64,000 nt of DNA from Lolium rigidum (Eukaryota > Streptophyta > Magnoliopsida > Poales > Poaceae), in assembly GCF_022539505.1 (NCBI RefSeq), contig NC_061514.1, positions 221,611,837 through 221,675,836 of the forward strand, read 5' to 3'. The notes under the pieces were generated by a model, which saw only the letters and a list, made by a program, of their open reading frames with translations, searched no databases and was not told the DNA's origin. The position numbers were made by a program, and so were the translations under genes. This document shows, piece by piece, positions 42,523-54,554 of this stretch (position 1 is its first letter; each line of letters starts with the position of its first letter).

Positions 42523-44792
42523 TAAGGGCATCTCCAACGGGGCGATCCAAACCGCGCCCGCGCGTCCGGATGGGTCGAGCCGGACAAAAACACGGCCCAG
42601 CGCGCGGACCCATCCCTAAAACGGATGGCCGCGGCGTCCGGGACGACCCAAACCCGGCCCAAATCTGGGGCGAGTTTGCGTGGCCGCGGACGGCAAATGC
42701 TGGCCGCTCGCGTCCTCCCCTTGTCCGCCCCTGGCCTGCCTGTCTGTCTTCCAAAACATAAACCCCTCGCACACATCTCCCGCCGCTCCGCCGCCAGCCA
42801 AGGACCGGCGATTTGTGAGCGGCGTCGACGCCGGCCACCGTCGTCGAGACGCCGGCAAGCGAGGGCGGAAGCATAGGTCGCGGCCCCGCGCTGCTTTCAT
42901 CGCTTCGTAGCGCAGTCGGAGGACGCCGCCGTCGTCGCCGACGCTGTTGTCCTCTCACCGTCGCGAGACCTCCCGCCGTTTAGCAGCTGCGCCGTTGCCG
43001 CCGGAGGTGAGCTCTCGTGCACCGTGTTTCCAGGCTGCAAGTCGGCCGGGACGGCCATTGCCTGCAGGTCCCTACGGACGCATTGGATGGCCTTCGCCTG
43101 CGAGGTGTTCGATGAAATGGACGATCTAAAATTTGTCCCTTTTCATCTGTAGATCATGGTGGACAGCGACGACGACTACTTCTTCAAGAACTTCATCGAC
43201 ACGTCGTCCGACGAGGACTCCGACGACGAATTTTTCACGAATGCTGCGCTGATCATCCACGAGCACATTGTCTCGCAGATCCCCATGCACCGGGGGTCCT
43301 TGCCGGGGCGCGCGGCCGCCTTGGACCGCAAAAGAGAACGCGGCCACGACCAGCTCTTCACCGACTACTTCCAACCCAAGGCATTGTTCACGCCGGCCCT
43401 GTTTCGCCGGCGTTTTCGGATGTCCAGGCCGTTGTTCCGCCGGATAATGGATGGCGTCAAGCTGTACGACGACTACTTCGCGCGAAAGTGGATGCAATTG
43501 GCAAGGTAGGCCTCTCTTCGTACCAGAAATGCACGGCAGCGATTAGGATGCTCGCATATGGCGTTGCCGGTGATTTAGTAGAAGAGTACATGCGCATGAG
43601 TGAGTCTACCGGCTTGGAAGCGATGTACAAGTTCTGCAGAGCAGTGATCGGTTCGTTCGGAGAACAGTACTCTCCGGCAACCTCATCGCAGAGGACACGA
43701 CTCGTCTCGTTGTCAATCAATGCTTCCGGGGGTTTCCTGGGATGCTTGGCGGCATAGACCGCATGCACTCGGGAGTGGAAGAACTGCCCTTTGGTTGGCA
43801 GGGGGCATACAACGGTCATTCCGAGGGGTGCACAGTCATTCTTGAAGCTGTTGCTTCACAGGATACATGGATTTGGCACTCATTCTTCGGAATGGTTGGC
43901 TCGCACAATGACATCAATGTGCTGCAGCGCTCTCCGGTGTTTGATAGGCTAGCTTACGGTCAGTCCCTTGATGTGGATTTTGAGATCAGTGGCCACCACT
44001 ACACCAAGGGGTACTACCTTGCTGATGGTATCTATCCATCTTGGGCTACACTCGTGAAGACAATCCGAAAACCCAACTCAGAGCAGGAGGCAGGGTTTGC
44101 CAAAGAGCAAGAGGCAGCCCGAAAAGATGTCGAGCGGGCGTTTGGCATCCTCCAAGCTCGTTGGGCTATCGTCCGACACCCTACCGAGCCCGGGATGTGC
44201 AAACTCCGTGGGAGGTGATGACCGCTTGTGTAATCATGCATAACATGATTGTTGAGGTGGAGCGGGATGATTCACTCTTTGACAATGACTCGGGAGGGCT
44301 AGGGAGAGTTGGTTACTCCCGAAGGTGGTCCGAAGCATCATTCCAGGACATTCTTCATGCACACCATGAAATTCGAGATCTAGTCTGTACACAACCAGCT
44401 GCATGCTGATTTGATCGAGCACATGTGGCAGCATGTAGGCAACAATGCTGCAAACAACAATGGTGATGGAAATCCCGAAGCCTAAAGCATTTGTAACGGT
44501 TTTACATTTTATTTGAATAATACTTTATCATTGATTGCGTGGACAATGTACTGTGTAATAAATTTTGAGCATTTGAAACATTTTCTATAATTTATTTAAC
44601 GTTTATAGCCAATTTACAAGCAAAATCATACAATACGGGGGCGCAACCCATTTCTGCAGCGTTGGGCCACCGCGCGACCCAAACGGACGCGCGGACGCGG
44701 GGCTCCGTCCGCGTGTCCGCTCGGCCACCCAAACGGCCCAAAACGGACGGCCCAGCGCGTCCGTTTGGGTCGCGCGGTTGGAGATGCCCTAA
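42523..44792 (+). mobile_element. PIF/Harbinger transposon 1, complete ends
   Basis: Terminal inverted repeats gggcatctccaac (42526) and gttggagatgccc (to 44789), flanked on both sides by TAA (42523-42525 and 44790-44792). The inner borders are GC-rich with gacccaaac-type direct repeats. Body 2264 bp. It holds one transposase gene with frameshifts. Confidence 0.93.
43156..44408 (+). pseudogene. Harbinger transposase (DDE type), frameshifted
   Basis: Start MVDSDDDYFFKNFIDTSSDE at 43156, then FRRRFRMSRPLFRRIMDGV. A shift near 43490 leads to AIGKVGLSSYQKCTAAIRML and MYKFCRAVIGSFGEQY. A second lies near 43745. The catalytic region then reads GGIDRMHSG (first Asp), MVGSHNDINVLQRSP (second Asp) and EAARKDVERAFGILQARW (Glu), so the DDE triad is still present. 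A last shift near 44210 separates WEVMTACVIMHNMIVEVE. At least three indels mean no functional product. Confidence 0.9.
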
Positions 44793-45089
44793 GGCACAAC
44801 ATGTACTAGCGGACCTGATTTTTCAAGACAATATATGCGAAGGACCTCAATGCAAATTGTAAAGTGTCTGCGGGTGGTTTTTTGTAAAATGACAAGAGGG
44901 TAGTCATGTGAGCATCTAAACCAGTCGTACAGGATCCAACGGTCCAAAGTGAAAATTTTCAGATTTTCAGGATATGGCCATTTCCACCTAATACGCCCCG
45001 GACATAACACATGGATATCTTGAAAGATTTTATTTTTAAACTTTATCAATTTTTTTCTTATTTAAAGTAGAAAGACAATCCACAAGGGA
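44793..45089. other. Unassigned spacer right of Harbinger 1
   Basis: Continuation of the sequence left of 42523. No gene. Confidence 0.5.
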
Positions 45090-45302
45090 GTGTGCTGATG
45101 GTGCGCCACTGAGATACCATGCCATGGTACACGATTGCTTAGCGGGTGGTAAATTTTGCCCATTTTTAAACCATGCCCAGATTTACTAGTGCTGCACCAT
45201 GCCATGGTGGCGCATGGTTCCCATGGTGCACCACTAGTGGTGGGCTACTGCTAGTGGTGCGCCACTGCTAGTGATATTGTGGCTATACTTTTTCTGGTAG
45301 TA
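45090..45302 (+). mobile_element. CACTA-type transposon end, one-sided remnant
   Basis: Ends ctttttctggtag(ta), the reverse complement of CACTACCAGAAAAAG with the last bases changed, and has many subterminal motifs of the form ggtgcgccact and ccatgccatgg in both orientations. I cannot find the matching other end. Confidence 0.5.
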
Positions 45303-45524
45303 AGTTAGTAACTTGATGACGCTATTTCACATTCTAAAACAAATAAACAAAAAAGGACATCAGGAAAATACTTTCTTCAGCAGGCATGGTTGTTCACTAT
45401 TTGTCAAAAAACCATTTGAGCTATACGCAGTACATTGATGTGAAGAAAGATCACCTTTGGATACCTATACATGTAATTCCATAGAGTTCCCTGGGGGGAA
45501 AGTCCTGTACAGTGTCACTCATTA

Positions 45525-45574
45525 GCTATCCAGATCTTTAATTCTCAAAAAAAAAAGCTATCCAGATCTTTAAT
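45525..45574. mobile_element. 14-nt poly(A) insertion with 18-bp target duplication
   Basis: gctatccagatctttaat is repeated exactly at 45525-45542 and 45557-45574, with tctcaaaaaaaaaa between. This is the footprint of a retroposition event that kept only the tail. It lies in the 3' untranslated region of the transporter gene. Confidence 0.7.
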
Positions 45575-45601
45575 GTTATGCTACATCTGATGTCAATGTG
45601 C

Positions 45602-46662
45602 TCATCTTTGCTTTACAATCTTCTCATCCCCAGTCCAGTTTTCAGGTACAAAAGATATCCACGCTAAGGGTAACAATGCAGCCAAACTTTGCAGCAGAAT
45701 ACCCAAAGGCAAGTTCGAGTAGTCCCTAGCAGACAAACCAATCAGGGCAGACAACCCAACGCCATACACGCCACTTAGTATTGCTGAAAGCACCAACCCA
45801 GACGTGAAGAAAGCAAAGAGCGAACCTTCACAACCAGGTGGGCAGAGGCTTGATAACAAAATCGAGAATGGCAGGACCTTGAATTGAGCAATTGCCTCAG
45901 CAAGAGCTGAGAAACAGAGGACATATATCTCGTTCGGTATTCCCAACATAAGGTTCACTTGCTTCACTAGAATCAATTCTGACAGAACTGCGAAAGCATA
46001 CATTATCTGAACTCCCCACACAAGGCGCCTCAAAGGGATCTGTTTAAGATAGCGGTTGTAAAGTACAGTTAGAGATACGACCATGACCTGTCCCATTACT
46101 TTTGAAAGACCGATGATTGATGGATCAAGCTTCAGATACTGTGTTTGAAAGCAGAACATCGTTCCAGAAAAACTAGGCACAACAGCAAACGAAGTCATGA
46201 TCCATGCAAGTGGGTAAAATATCCTTTCCTTGCGGACTGCTGTCATTAAGTTCGAGAATTGCTTGCGAAGATTGACCGACAAAGAACTTCTGACAAGAAG
46301 ACTGTTGGAGTTGCCGTGGGAACTTGGCAGTGTTTCTTTTGTACTCATGGAGAGTGCTAGTTGAAGGCCAAGGAGGACTGAGAATGCTGTGAACATAGTC
46401 TTTGGTTCTTGTGTTCTCAGCAGAACGTATCCACCTGACAAGTTCCCTAGGAGGGATCCAGCTGCAAGACCTATGAATGCATAAGATTGTAGTACACCTT
46501 TCTTCTGTGTTCTACTAAACTCCGTGACAACAGCATCACTTACAACTTCCGTCACAGATGCTCCGAGATTTCCAATCAGAATGCATACCATTTCAGTTGT
46601 AAATGTGTCACCCGTAACCGGCATGATAGCAAGTGTCCCCCAAGCAATAAGCTGCAGGAATG
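45602..46662 (-). CDS. Folate-biopterin transporter (BT1 family), exon 2
   Basis: C-terminal 353 codons of a BT1-type multi-pass carrier, which moves folates or pterins across a membrane; plant members in this group are mostly plastid proteins. The exon starts at the acceptor gtgctttcag/cattcctgcag (46663/46662). It encodes several hydrophobic segments and the family signature GNLGASVTEVVSDA, then FSRTQKKGVLQSY and GSLLGNLSGGY. The C-terminal half has the paired helices typical of the second bundle (FSALAEAIAQFKVLPFSI). It ends ENWTGDEKIVKQR, stop at 45604-45602. The frame is intact through 1061 nt. The frame that continues upstream to 47095 is intron and Harbinger sequence. Exon phases agree with exon 1 (total 1554 nt, 517 codons). 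Confidence 0.88.
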
Positions 46663-46798
46663 CTGAAAGCACACAAGAGTAGCCAACTTTAGCATAAGTC
46701 AGTTTAACACACAACAACAACTCGGGTAGGCTAGACATGAAACCCAGCGGAAACACAAGTAAACCAAAACAAGAATAGAGAAAAAAAAACAAGTAAAC

Positions 46799-48969
46799 TA
46801 AGGGCATCTCCAGCGCCCGACGCAAACGGACAAAATGTGTCCGTTTCGGTCCGCACGAACAGAAAATGAGTAAAACTCTTGCCCAACGGCCCAACACAAA
46901 GTGGCTGGCTTGTCCGTGCTGACACATTCCCGGCCCAAATTTGGACTGGCAATGCGTCGGGCGCGGAGACAAGCCGCATCCGCACGTGTCCCCCTCAACT
47001 AACCCTAAAAACCAAACGCAGTAGCCACCAAATCGCGTCCCTCCCGCCCCTTGCAACCCTAGAGCGATGCCACTGCTTCCCCATCCCCTCGCCATTGCCA
47101 GCGCCGTCTATCAAGCCACAACTTGTTGGAGACCGAGATTGGTGCTAGTGCCCTAGAGAGCACTTGTCAGCATCTCTCCTGGACCTGTTTGCTGCCCGTC
47201 TACTCGGACCTACCCACCCGGCATCGATGCCCAGGACCTATTCGGCCAATTGCGAGGCCGAGCTTGAGGCACGAAAACCTAGACCATTTTTGGCAATCTA
47301 AGCCATGTGGACTAGCCATTGATTCTTCCTTGTTGGCCGCAGATGAACCCAACTTCAACACCGTCATGGACAGACTCATCGGATGAGGAGTCGGACCGCA
47401 TTTCGGAGTTCATGATTGCCGCGGCCACCCTCATTCATGACCACACCGAGCGGCAGTAACCGGTGCGCATGGGCTCAACGAGGCCTCGTTAGGTCAATGT
47501 AGCGTGTAATTGAGAGGCTAACAACTACCTGCTCCGGAGGGACTACTTCCACCCCACGAAGCCGGTGTTCAACGTGAACCTGTTCCAGCCGCCGCTCTCG
47601 GATGGCAAGAGACTTGTTCTTGACTATTCTACTAGGTGTCAGGACCACGATCCCTACTTAAGATGCAAGCCTGATGCCATTGGTAAGGTAGGCTCCACCT
47701 CTTACAAGAACTGTTCCGCGGCTATTCGTATGCTTGCATATGGAGCGTTGGGTGATCTTATCGATGAGTACTTGCGAATGAGCGAGACCACTTGCCTTGA
47801 CGCGATGTACAAGTTCTACCGAGCCATGATTACAGTGGTCGGCGAGGTTTATTTGAGAGACCCGATCGTTATCGATCAATGAGGCAAGAGGGTTTCCACT
47901 AATGAATAGCATAGATTGCATGCACCGGGAGTGAAAGAACTGTCCATTTGCATTGGCAGAGGCGATATATCGGGCATGTGGATAGATGCACTATCATTCT
48001 TGAGGTAGTTGCATCACATGATTCGTGGATTTGGTACCCTTTCTTTGGCATGTCGGTTCCCAACGTGCTCCATCCCTCTCTAGTATTCTCTAGGATTGTT
48101 GAAGGCAATGCTCCTGTGGTTCACCATGAGATCAATGGCAATGCATATGATAAGCCATATTATCTAGTTGATGACATCTATACTAGCTGGGCCACAATAG
48201 TGAAGACTGATCCGAGATCCTCAAACGAGAGAAAAATAAGAGATTTGCCAAACAACAAGAGGCATCTAGGAAAGATGTAGAACCGACATTTGTTGTGCTT
48301 CAAGCTTGGTGGACTATTTTTCGTCACCCTGCTAGAACATGCAACCTTCAGACCATGTGGGAGGTGATGACTTGTTGTGTAATCATGCACAATATGATCG
48401 TTGAGCAAAAGTGTGACGACAACCTCCATGACCAAGGATGGCAATTTCAGGGCAAGATAGCTGACCCATAGCCTAGGGCTTGAACGTTTGAGGAGTTCCT
48501 CCATATGTACCTTGAGCTCCATGATAGCAACATTCACAATCATCTTCAGGAGGATCCGATCAAGCATTAGTGGGCATTTGAAAACCATGAGGATAATGAG
48601 TAGTAGTCATCCCATCTTATTTTTGTCTGTTTAATTCTGAACTATGTTCTTCCTGCACAACATTGCATGTGAACTATGTCGTTTATTTAGATGTAATAAA
48701 GGTACAAAGCTACTTAAATTTATTTGATTGCAACATTATTTTTTCCTATACATATGAGGAGATTGTGTTGAAAGTGAGGTCAAATAATAAATCATAATGG
48801 ATCGCCCGAACCAAAATGCATCGGGCTGCTAGGGATAACCCCGAGCCAAAGTGACAAACGTTGACAAACGTGGTCAGACAGCCATTTCCGTGTCCGCGGC
48901 CCAACGCAAACGGAGAAAAACAGACATATTTTGGGTTTAAACTGCGTAGGGCCGCTGGAGATGCCCTAA
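46799..48969 (+). mobile_element. PIF/Harbinger transposon 2, inside the transporter intron
   Basis: Ends gggcatctccagcg (46802) and cgctggagatgccc (to 48966), each flanked by TAA. Body 2165 bp. Same superfamily as the element at 42526, but its terminal repeat differs at the inner bases and its transposase is more decayed, so it is older. Confidence 0.92.
47565..48480 (+). pseudogene. Harbinger transposase 2, strongly decayed
   Basis: Three pieces: FNVNLFQPPLSDGKRLVLDY to RCKPDAIGKVGSTSYKNC and MYKFYRAMITVVGEVY; a second frame with TIILEVVASHDSWIWYPFFG and EINGNAYDKPYYLVDDIYTS; then WEVMTCCVIMHNMIVEQK. The ID-MH segment is shifted out of frame and the HND segment has lost residues. Not functional. 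Confidence 0.85.
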
Positions 48970-49701
48970 GATTCCGGCACATCGATCGCTGATTTCCATG
49001 AGGTCCTATCAAGAGCCAAATCTGTAGGGACATTCCAATCACTCAAGTCTCTTTTTATGACCTCTTCCGATGTCAATTTTGGTCGCCCTCTGCCCCTCCT
49101 TGTATTTTCCATACTCCTTATAATTCCATTGTCAACTGGTGCTTCTGGAGGTCTTCGTTGGATATGATCAAACCACCTTAGTCGGTGTTGGGCCACTTCT
49201 CATCGGCCATTGCCTCCCATATCCTATAACGTATTACCTCGTTCATAATCCGGTCCTTTTTGTATGGCCACACATCCACTGTAGCATCTGCATCTCCATA
49301 GTTGGATGTGTTGTCTTTTAGTGGGCCAACATTCTGCTCCGTGTAGCATCGCCGGTCTGATTACCATCCTATAGATCTTACCTTTTATCTTTTCTGGGAC
49401 CTTCTTGTCATATAGGATGCTAGATGATTGTCGCCACTTCATCCATCCCGCTTTGATCCTATGGTAAACATCCTCGTCGACGTCATCATTGCTTCGCAAC
49501 ATTGATCCGAAGTATCGGAAGGTGTCCCTCTTAGGCACTATTTGTCCCTTTAAACTAACATCTCCGTCTTCGCACCTAACACCACTAAAATCGCATCGCA
49601 AGTACCCGGTCTTAGTCCTACTAATTCTAAACTCATTTGAGTCCAAAGTCTACTTCCATAACTCTTAACTTCCTATTTACGCTAACCCTAGTTTCATCCA
49701 C
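48970..49701 (-). pseudogene. RTE-type LINE, C-terminal fragment
   Basis: Encodes the end of a plant RTE-clade reverse transcriptase: FRISRTKTGYLRCDFSG, FRYFGSMLRSNDDVDEDVYHR, KAGWMKWRQSSSILYDKKVP, MVIRPAMLHGAECWPTK, then after a frameshift HRLRWFDHIQRRPPEAPVD and GRGRPKLTSEEVIKRDLSDW. It ends VPES at its stop codon, exactly where Harbinger 2 begins. The 5' part is cut at about 49701 by L1 sequence. Other breaks near 49240-49330. Confidence 0.85.
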
Positions 49702-49965
49702 TAGAACTTGCGCTGCAAGCCTTGGGTCTTGGTGCGGAGGTGGAGGGGGGAAAGTATCTTGGGTTGCCTACCTCTACAGGGAGATCTAGAAAGAAATGCT
49801 TTGAGTATGTCAAAGAGAGAATCTGGAGTAGAATTCAGGGTTGGAAGGAATGGTTTCTTTCAAAAGCAGGGAAAGAAATCCTATATAACTAAGAGGATCA
49901 TCCCCACTATCCTATTTTTCTCAACATGCAGCTATGCCATATCATCATGCGCCCACTAACTTGCC
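49702..49965 (+). pseudogene. L1 LINE fragment (RT thumb region)
   Basis: One plus-strand frame gives KYLGLPTSTGRSRKKCFEYV, then ERIWSRIQGWKEWFLSKAGK, a hallmark of plant L1 elements between RT and zinc finger. No other part is attached. Confidence 0.8.
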
Positions 49966-51734
49966 AACACACGTCAGGTCATCAGCACGTCCCATTTAGT
50001 GCCTAAACCCGTTTAGTTCCTGGGTGCTTTTTGTTTCAGTTGAATGCCAACTAATCTAGCCTAATCGTAAAAGTTAGCCTGCATTCTACTGTCTTTATTC
50101 TCTCCATTGACCTGTGCAGCCACCGATAACCCACGTTTGATATTCTCCTCAATAAGGCATTCTCTTCCTCTTCCCCTTCCCCATGAAACTGACTCTCATC
50201 CTTTCGGTCACACAAAACTGACGAGACATACAAGAAGTTCGCACATATTTTTTCTGTTATAAATATCGTGCGCCGCTTCAACCAGCTCTATTCACATCGC
50301 TGAATTCCTTGCATATACTCACGTCTATTTCCCTCCGTCCTCGCAGTCGCAGGCGATGATCGCAGCGGCTAGGAGTAGAGTGGCGACAAGTTGTGTATGA
50401 CAACATGTAGCCTACATGCAGCACGCGTATGGGGAGACACATCGTTAGGCTGTGTTCAGAGCAAGCCACACTCTAACCTTTGATGGGTGTTAATTAATTT
50501 GGATCAGGTCGGGCTAATTGTTCTTCTACAGGGGATTTTGGTTCAAACCATGGCTGATTATTGCAAATGAGTACCGGCCGGCTTGCAAGGACCTGGGACT
50601 GATGAGAAATTGCACGTGAACAGGAAATATTGTATCTCTCCTGACTTTCTTCTCTCTCACAGGCACACAGCTATTTTCCATCTATCTGTTTGGCATGGAC
50701 ATGATTACTGCATGTTTCTGGACACGATTGGACTTTTACGGAGTCGTGTGAGACAGCTGGTGAACAAAGATTCCTGGGTTCTTGGAACTCTGGACATGTG
50801 AGTTCATCTTTGCTTTTTCACGTGTAGTTCACTTGGACAGTGCAGTGTACGCAATTTTCAAATGCTGTCAAGTAGTTAATCAAATTATTATTTCTGATGA
50901 TGTGGGTAAATCACTATGGAGTACTACTGCTATGGGTGGTTTATTTTATCTCCACATTGAACATGATTTTCAGTGCCCTTTCCATAGCCCGGTATGTCGG
51001 TACTACAGTAAGGTAAACTATACTTCCAGAAGGTAAACTAATGCATGCATACTAGATTTGTGTTCTAGAGCAACAAATAAAGTGGAATTACACAGCATAT
51101 CAATGTGAAGGATGGATTTATCGGAATCCTGGAGATGAAAGGATTCACTAAGAATTTTGGAGCCGTTCATACGAGCCCTCAAATGATATTTACTTAAGGT
51201 GAAAGGTTTATCTGGTTAACTTTATAGAGTTGGCTCTCACGTATTATAATAACTATGTATTTTTCGTCACTTATTTACTTAGTTTTCTATTTTTAACTTG
51301 CGATTGTATGACATGCTACTTCATTTCAATGGATACCTCCCAAATCGGTTTCCACTTATTGCTTTTCATCACTGTATAAGGAAAACATCCACACACTAAT
51401 GTATAGGCTGTATGTTGAGCAGTACGCTTGGTCTCCCGTCTCAAATTTGTTGTTGTTAACCTTATCAGCATTATCGTTTTATTTCTTCATGGAAATTCAT
51501 TTGAACTACTAAGCTCATATTTTAAAGATGCATTTTACTATCAAGCACTACGGATCAAGATTTATATCGAAAACATTTAGTTGTTTTCCTTGAAAAAATG
51601 ACTAGCTTCTCTATTTGAGAAATACAAACCCTTCTATATATATTTGCCAATGTATTTATATAGGTGATGCAAACCAAATAAAACTAACACATTTCTAAAA
51701 AAAAATCTAATGAACATTCCAATCAACGCGCAGG
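49966..51734. other. Unassigned sequence inside the intron
   Basis: A plus-strand TATA-like gttataaatatcg lies near 50258 with a C-rich leader after it, but the following ATG opens only short frames. The rest (50800-51730) is AT-rich and empty. Confidence 0.5.
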
Positions 51735-53447
51735 GAATCATCTAGTTCTTATAAAGGTTGTAGCCCAAGCAATCCCGACTTACGCAATGACCTGTTTTGA
51801 TCTATCAAAAACCCTATGTGATGATGTATGCAAGATGGTCGAACAAGATGAAGAGAGGCGGATGCATTGGGTTGTCGGGAGAAGATGATGCTACCAAAGC
51901 AAGATGGAGGCTTGGGTTTCCGAGATCTGTACTCTTTTAACTTGGCTATGCTTTCTAGAGATGGGTGGCGCCTTATTCAAGCACCGGAATCACTATGTGC
52001 CCAAGTATGAGGGAGACATATTTCCGTTATGGCAATTTGTTGAACACAGTTCCTGTATGCGGCATGTGTTATGTGTGGCGTAGCATCCTGAAAGGGCTGG
52101 ATGTACAAAGAGAAGGGATCATATGGAGAGTCGATGACGGGACAAAAATCAAGGTGTGGGAGGACCCGTGGAGTCCTCGGGTACTTCTCGGCGTTCATGC
52201 TCACATAAAGGAGGTGCGCCAATGAATCTAGTTGCTGAACTTCTTGATCCCAATACAGGCTGGTGAAATGAACTGCTGATTCGACAGTGGTTCCATAGAG
52301 ATGTTGAATCAATTTGCAGATCCCCGAATGTGAAGATTCTGAGGATACTGTTGCCTGTCACTTTGATAACATGGTAATGTTTTCCATTAAATCTGCATGC
52401 AAGGTACATGTTAATATGAAACAGCGAGAGTCTATAAGAGAAAGTGGTGGAGATTCTGCAAACTGTGAATCCAGGAGTAGTCTATTCAGAAGCATTTGGA
52501 AGCTTCAATGTCCGCCTAAGGTGCATCACTTCATGTGGCGCTTCGCACATAACAGTCACCCTCCACTGATGAATATTGCACGGCGAGGAGTGCACTTGGA
52601 CACCCTCTGCTCTGTCTGTCACCACTATTTTGAAGATGGAGGGCAGTTGTTTTTAAAGTGTAAACAGGTGAAGGCACGCTGGTGTGCCATCCTGCTACAA
52701 GAAGTCAGACTCTCGATGCTCAAACATATTGCACCCCTGGATATCCTTGCCGAGGTACAAGAATTGCCCTATGAACAGAAGATGCTAGTGATTGCTTTTC
52801 TGTGGTGTTGGACTGAAAGAAACAAGAGCAACCACAAGGAGGGGTTCAGCTCATAAATGAATTCCAGTTTACTGTCTGGCGCCACATCGGGGAATGGGCA
52901 GAACAGCTGAAGAAACAGACAAATGTCACGGTCAAACAGCGGTCATACTAGCAACCTCTGCCTGCGACTTTGTAAAGATCAACGTGGACGCTGCCTTCAC
53001 AGCCGATCTGAAATCAGAAGGCTGGGGTGCAATATGCAGAGATAGCTCAGCTGATAATGTTGCAGATGCTTTGCATGCGGAAACTGTACAAATGTTGAAG
53101 GCCTCTAATCTTGCAGACAATCTTGGTGTTGGGCGGGTACTATTTGAGACTTATTTTGCTATGCTTGTGCAAGTTTTGGGCTCATCGACGTATGATCATG
53201 CTCCCCTGGGAATCCTCTTTAGTGAACTGAAATTCCGTATGAGTACTCGTTTCATCGAGGCTCGTATTATGCATGTGTCGGGAGATTGTAACACACCAGC
53301 GCATGTGTTGGCTGCTTTTGGTACCGTTGTTAGTCATGGCGACCATTCTCTGTGGATGTCGAACTACCCGGCTGATGTAACCCGTGAGGTGACCAGCAAT
53401 TTAGCTGTGTCGTAATGGAATACGAATGTTCCATTTCAAAAAAAAAT
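51735..53447 (+). pseudogene. L1 LINE fragment with zinc finger and RNase H, poly(A) end
   Basis: Begins in the same region as the fragment at 49702 (QAIPTYAMTCFDLSK near 51771), followed by the zf-RVT region (LFRSIWKLQCPPKVHHFMWR; LCSVCHHYFEDGGQLFLKC) at about 52480-52670 and a C-terminal RNase H-like domain at about 52975-53340 (FVKINVDAAFTADL, AICRDSS). The third RNase H acidic residue is missing: the usual ETD-A motif reads ETYFAM. Many frameshifts and stops up to about 52300. It ends in a run of A at 53439-53447, so the 3' end is real. Confidence 0.85.
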
Positions 53448-54426
53448 TGACTTCGTTACTTAACAAACATTATCTGTAATTAACATTTAATTCTCAGAGT
53501 AGAGATTATCAGCATAGAAAGATAACCACTTAACAAAAAATGACTATTCAGTTTGGCCGATACTCACGCCGCAGCAGGTTTTGATTTAACATTAACTGTA
53601 ACAGGGTATAGGAGTTGCTATATAATCACGGACATGAAATGAAACCAGCAGGTAACAGAGATTACGCCTAACGAAAAAACCAAGTGTGGAACGAAAACTG
53701 GCAAAAAAGGTGAGTAAACTTACGTTCGCAGCTTTCAGAGACTAGTGGACCACCAGAATATGGGTGCCCTATGAGAATGCCTGCTTGCCATTGTGTGGTC
53801 ACCAGTATAAGTAAGACATCTATCAGGTACCACTAGAATAAGGGAAATCTTTGATTTGCCAACTAGGAAAAGTTCAAAATGTGTGACTAGCAATAAGAGC
53901 AAGTACACATCGGGCAGGAAAGTGTGTTGCTACATTGACCGGATACCTAAGAGGCTTTCGAAAACGGATCTTTCTCTCAGACAGGTGCCGGCCGCTACAG
54001 TACCTATGAAGCTTCCAGAGACGTATCTTTCTCTAGAACAGGTGCCGACTACATACTACAGACTACAGTAGTAGATATGACTTTAAAAGCAATACAACAA
54101 CTGGCCAACAATCAAAGGATTAGTTCGACCACTCTATTGGTTAATAATACACTAAATAGAAAAAATAATCTCCTGAGAGAAATACTATCCCAATAACAGT
54201 GAAATTCGACAATAGCTGCAGTTTTCCACAAGGACTCCTAATTTCAGAGAGATAGGTAGGAATGTTGTCACTGTCAGGAGCTCTATTTTCCACAGCTCTC
54301 GTTTCATTTTATCCTTATTTTTTAAGAAAATAAGGGAAAGCATACATAATTTTCACAGCAATAGCATGGATTTTCAAAGTTCAAACATTAATTCAATTTA
54401 GTACTTATTCTGAGATAGTAAGATTT
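53448..54426. other. Intron sequence without genes
   Basis: Contains two related stretches about 60 bp apart (gatctttctctcagacaggtgcc near 53968 and tatctttctctagaacaggtgcc near 54024). Otherwise nothing seen. Confidence 0.5.
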
Positions 54427-54554
54427 TTAAGCCGAAAGGAACTCAATCTCACATCTGTTTGGGGAGTATTTCACATATAAACGAGGAAGAACAAAGGTTC
54501 CTAATCGGACTATCGGAGTGAGGAAAAAAAGGGGGGGGGGGGCTGATGAATTAC

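Larger units (their letters stand above)
46663..54554 (-). other. 7.9-kb intron of the transporter gene
   Basis: GT (54554-54553) and AG (46664-46663) borders. It contains a full Harbinger element, an RTE LINE tail, two L1 fragments and about 3 kb of anonymous sequence. Reading exon 1 into exon 2 restores a continuous family sequence (RLPYVSAG / AFLQLIAWG), so no coding exon is missing between them. Confidence 0.85.

Noticed and set aside
46664..47095. Upstream extension of transporter exon 2 to an ATG at 47095
   Set aside because: Residues 1-144 of that frame are intron and Harbinger sequence; the acceptor at 46663 joins the true exon 1 in phase.
50258..50420. Promoter and small gene in the transporter intron
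   Set aside because: The TATA-like site is fair, but the next ATG opens only about 15 codons and no continuation was found.
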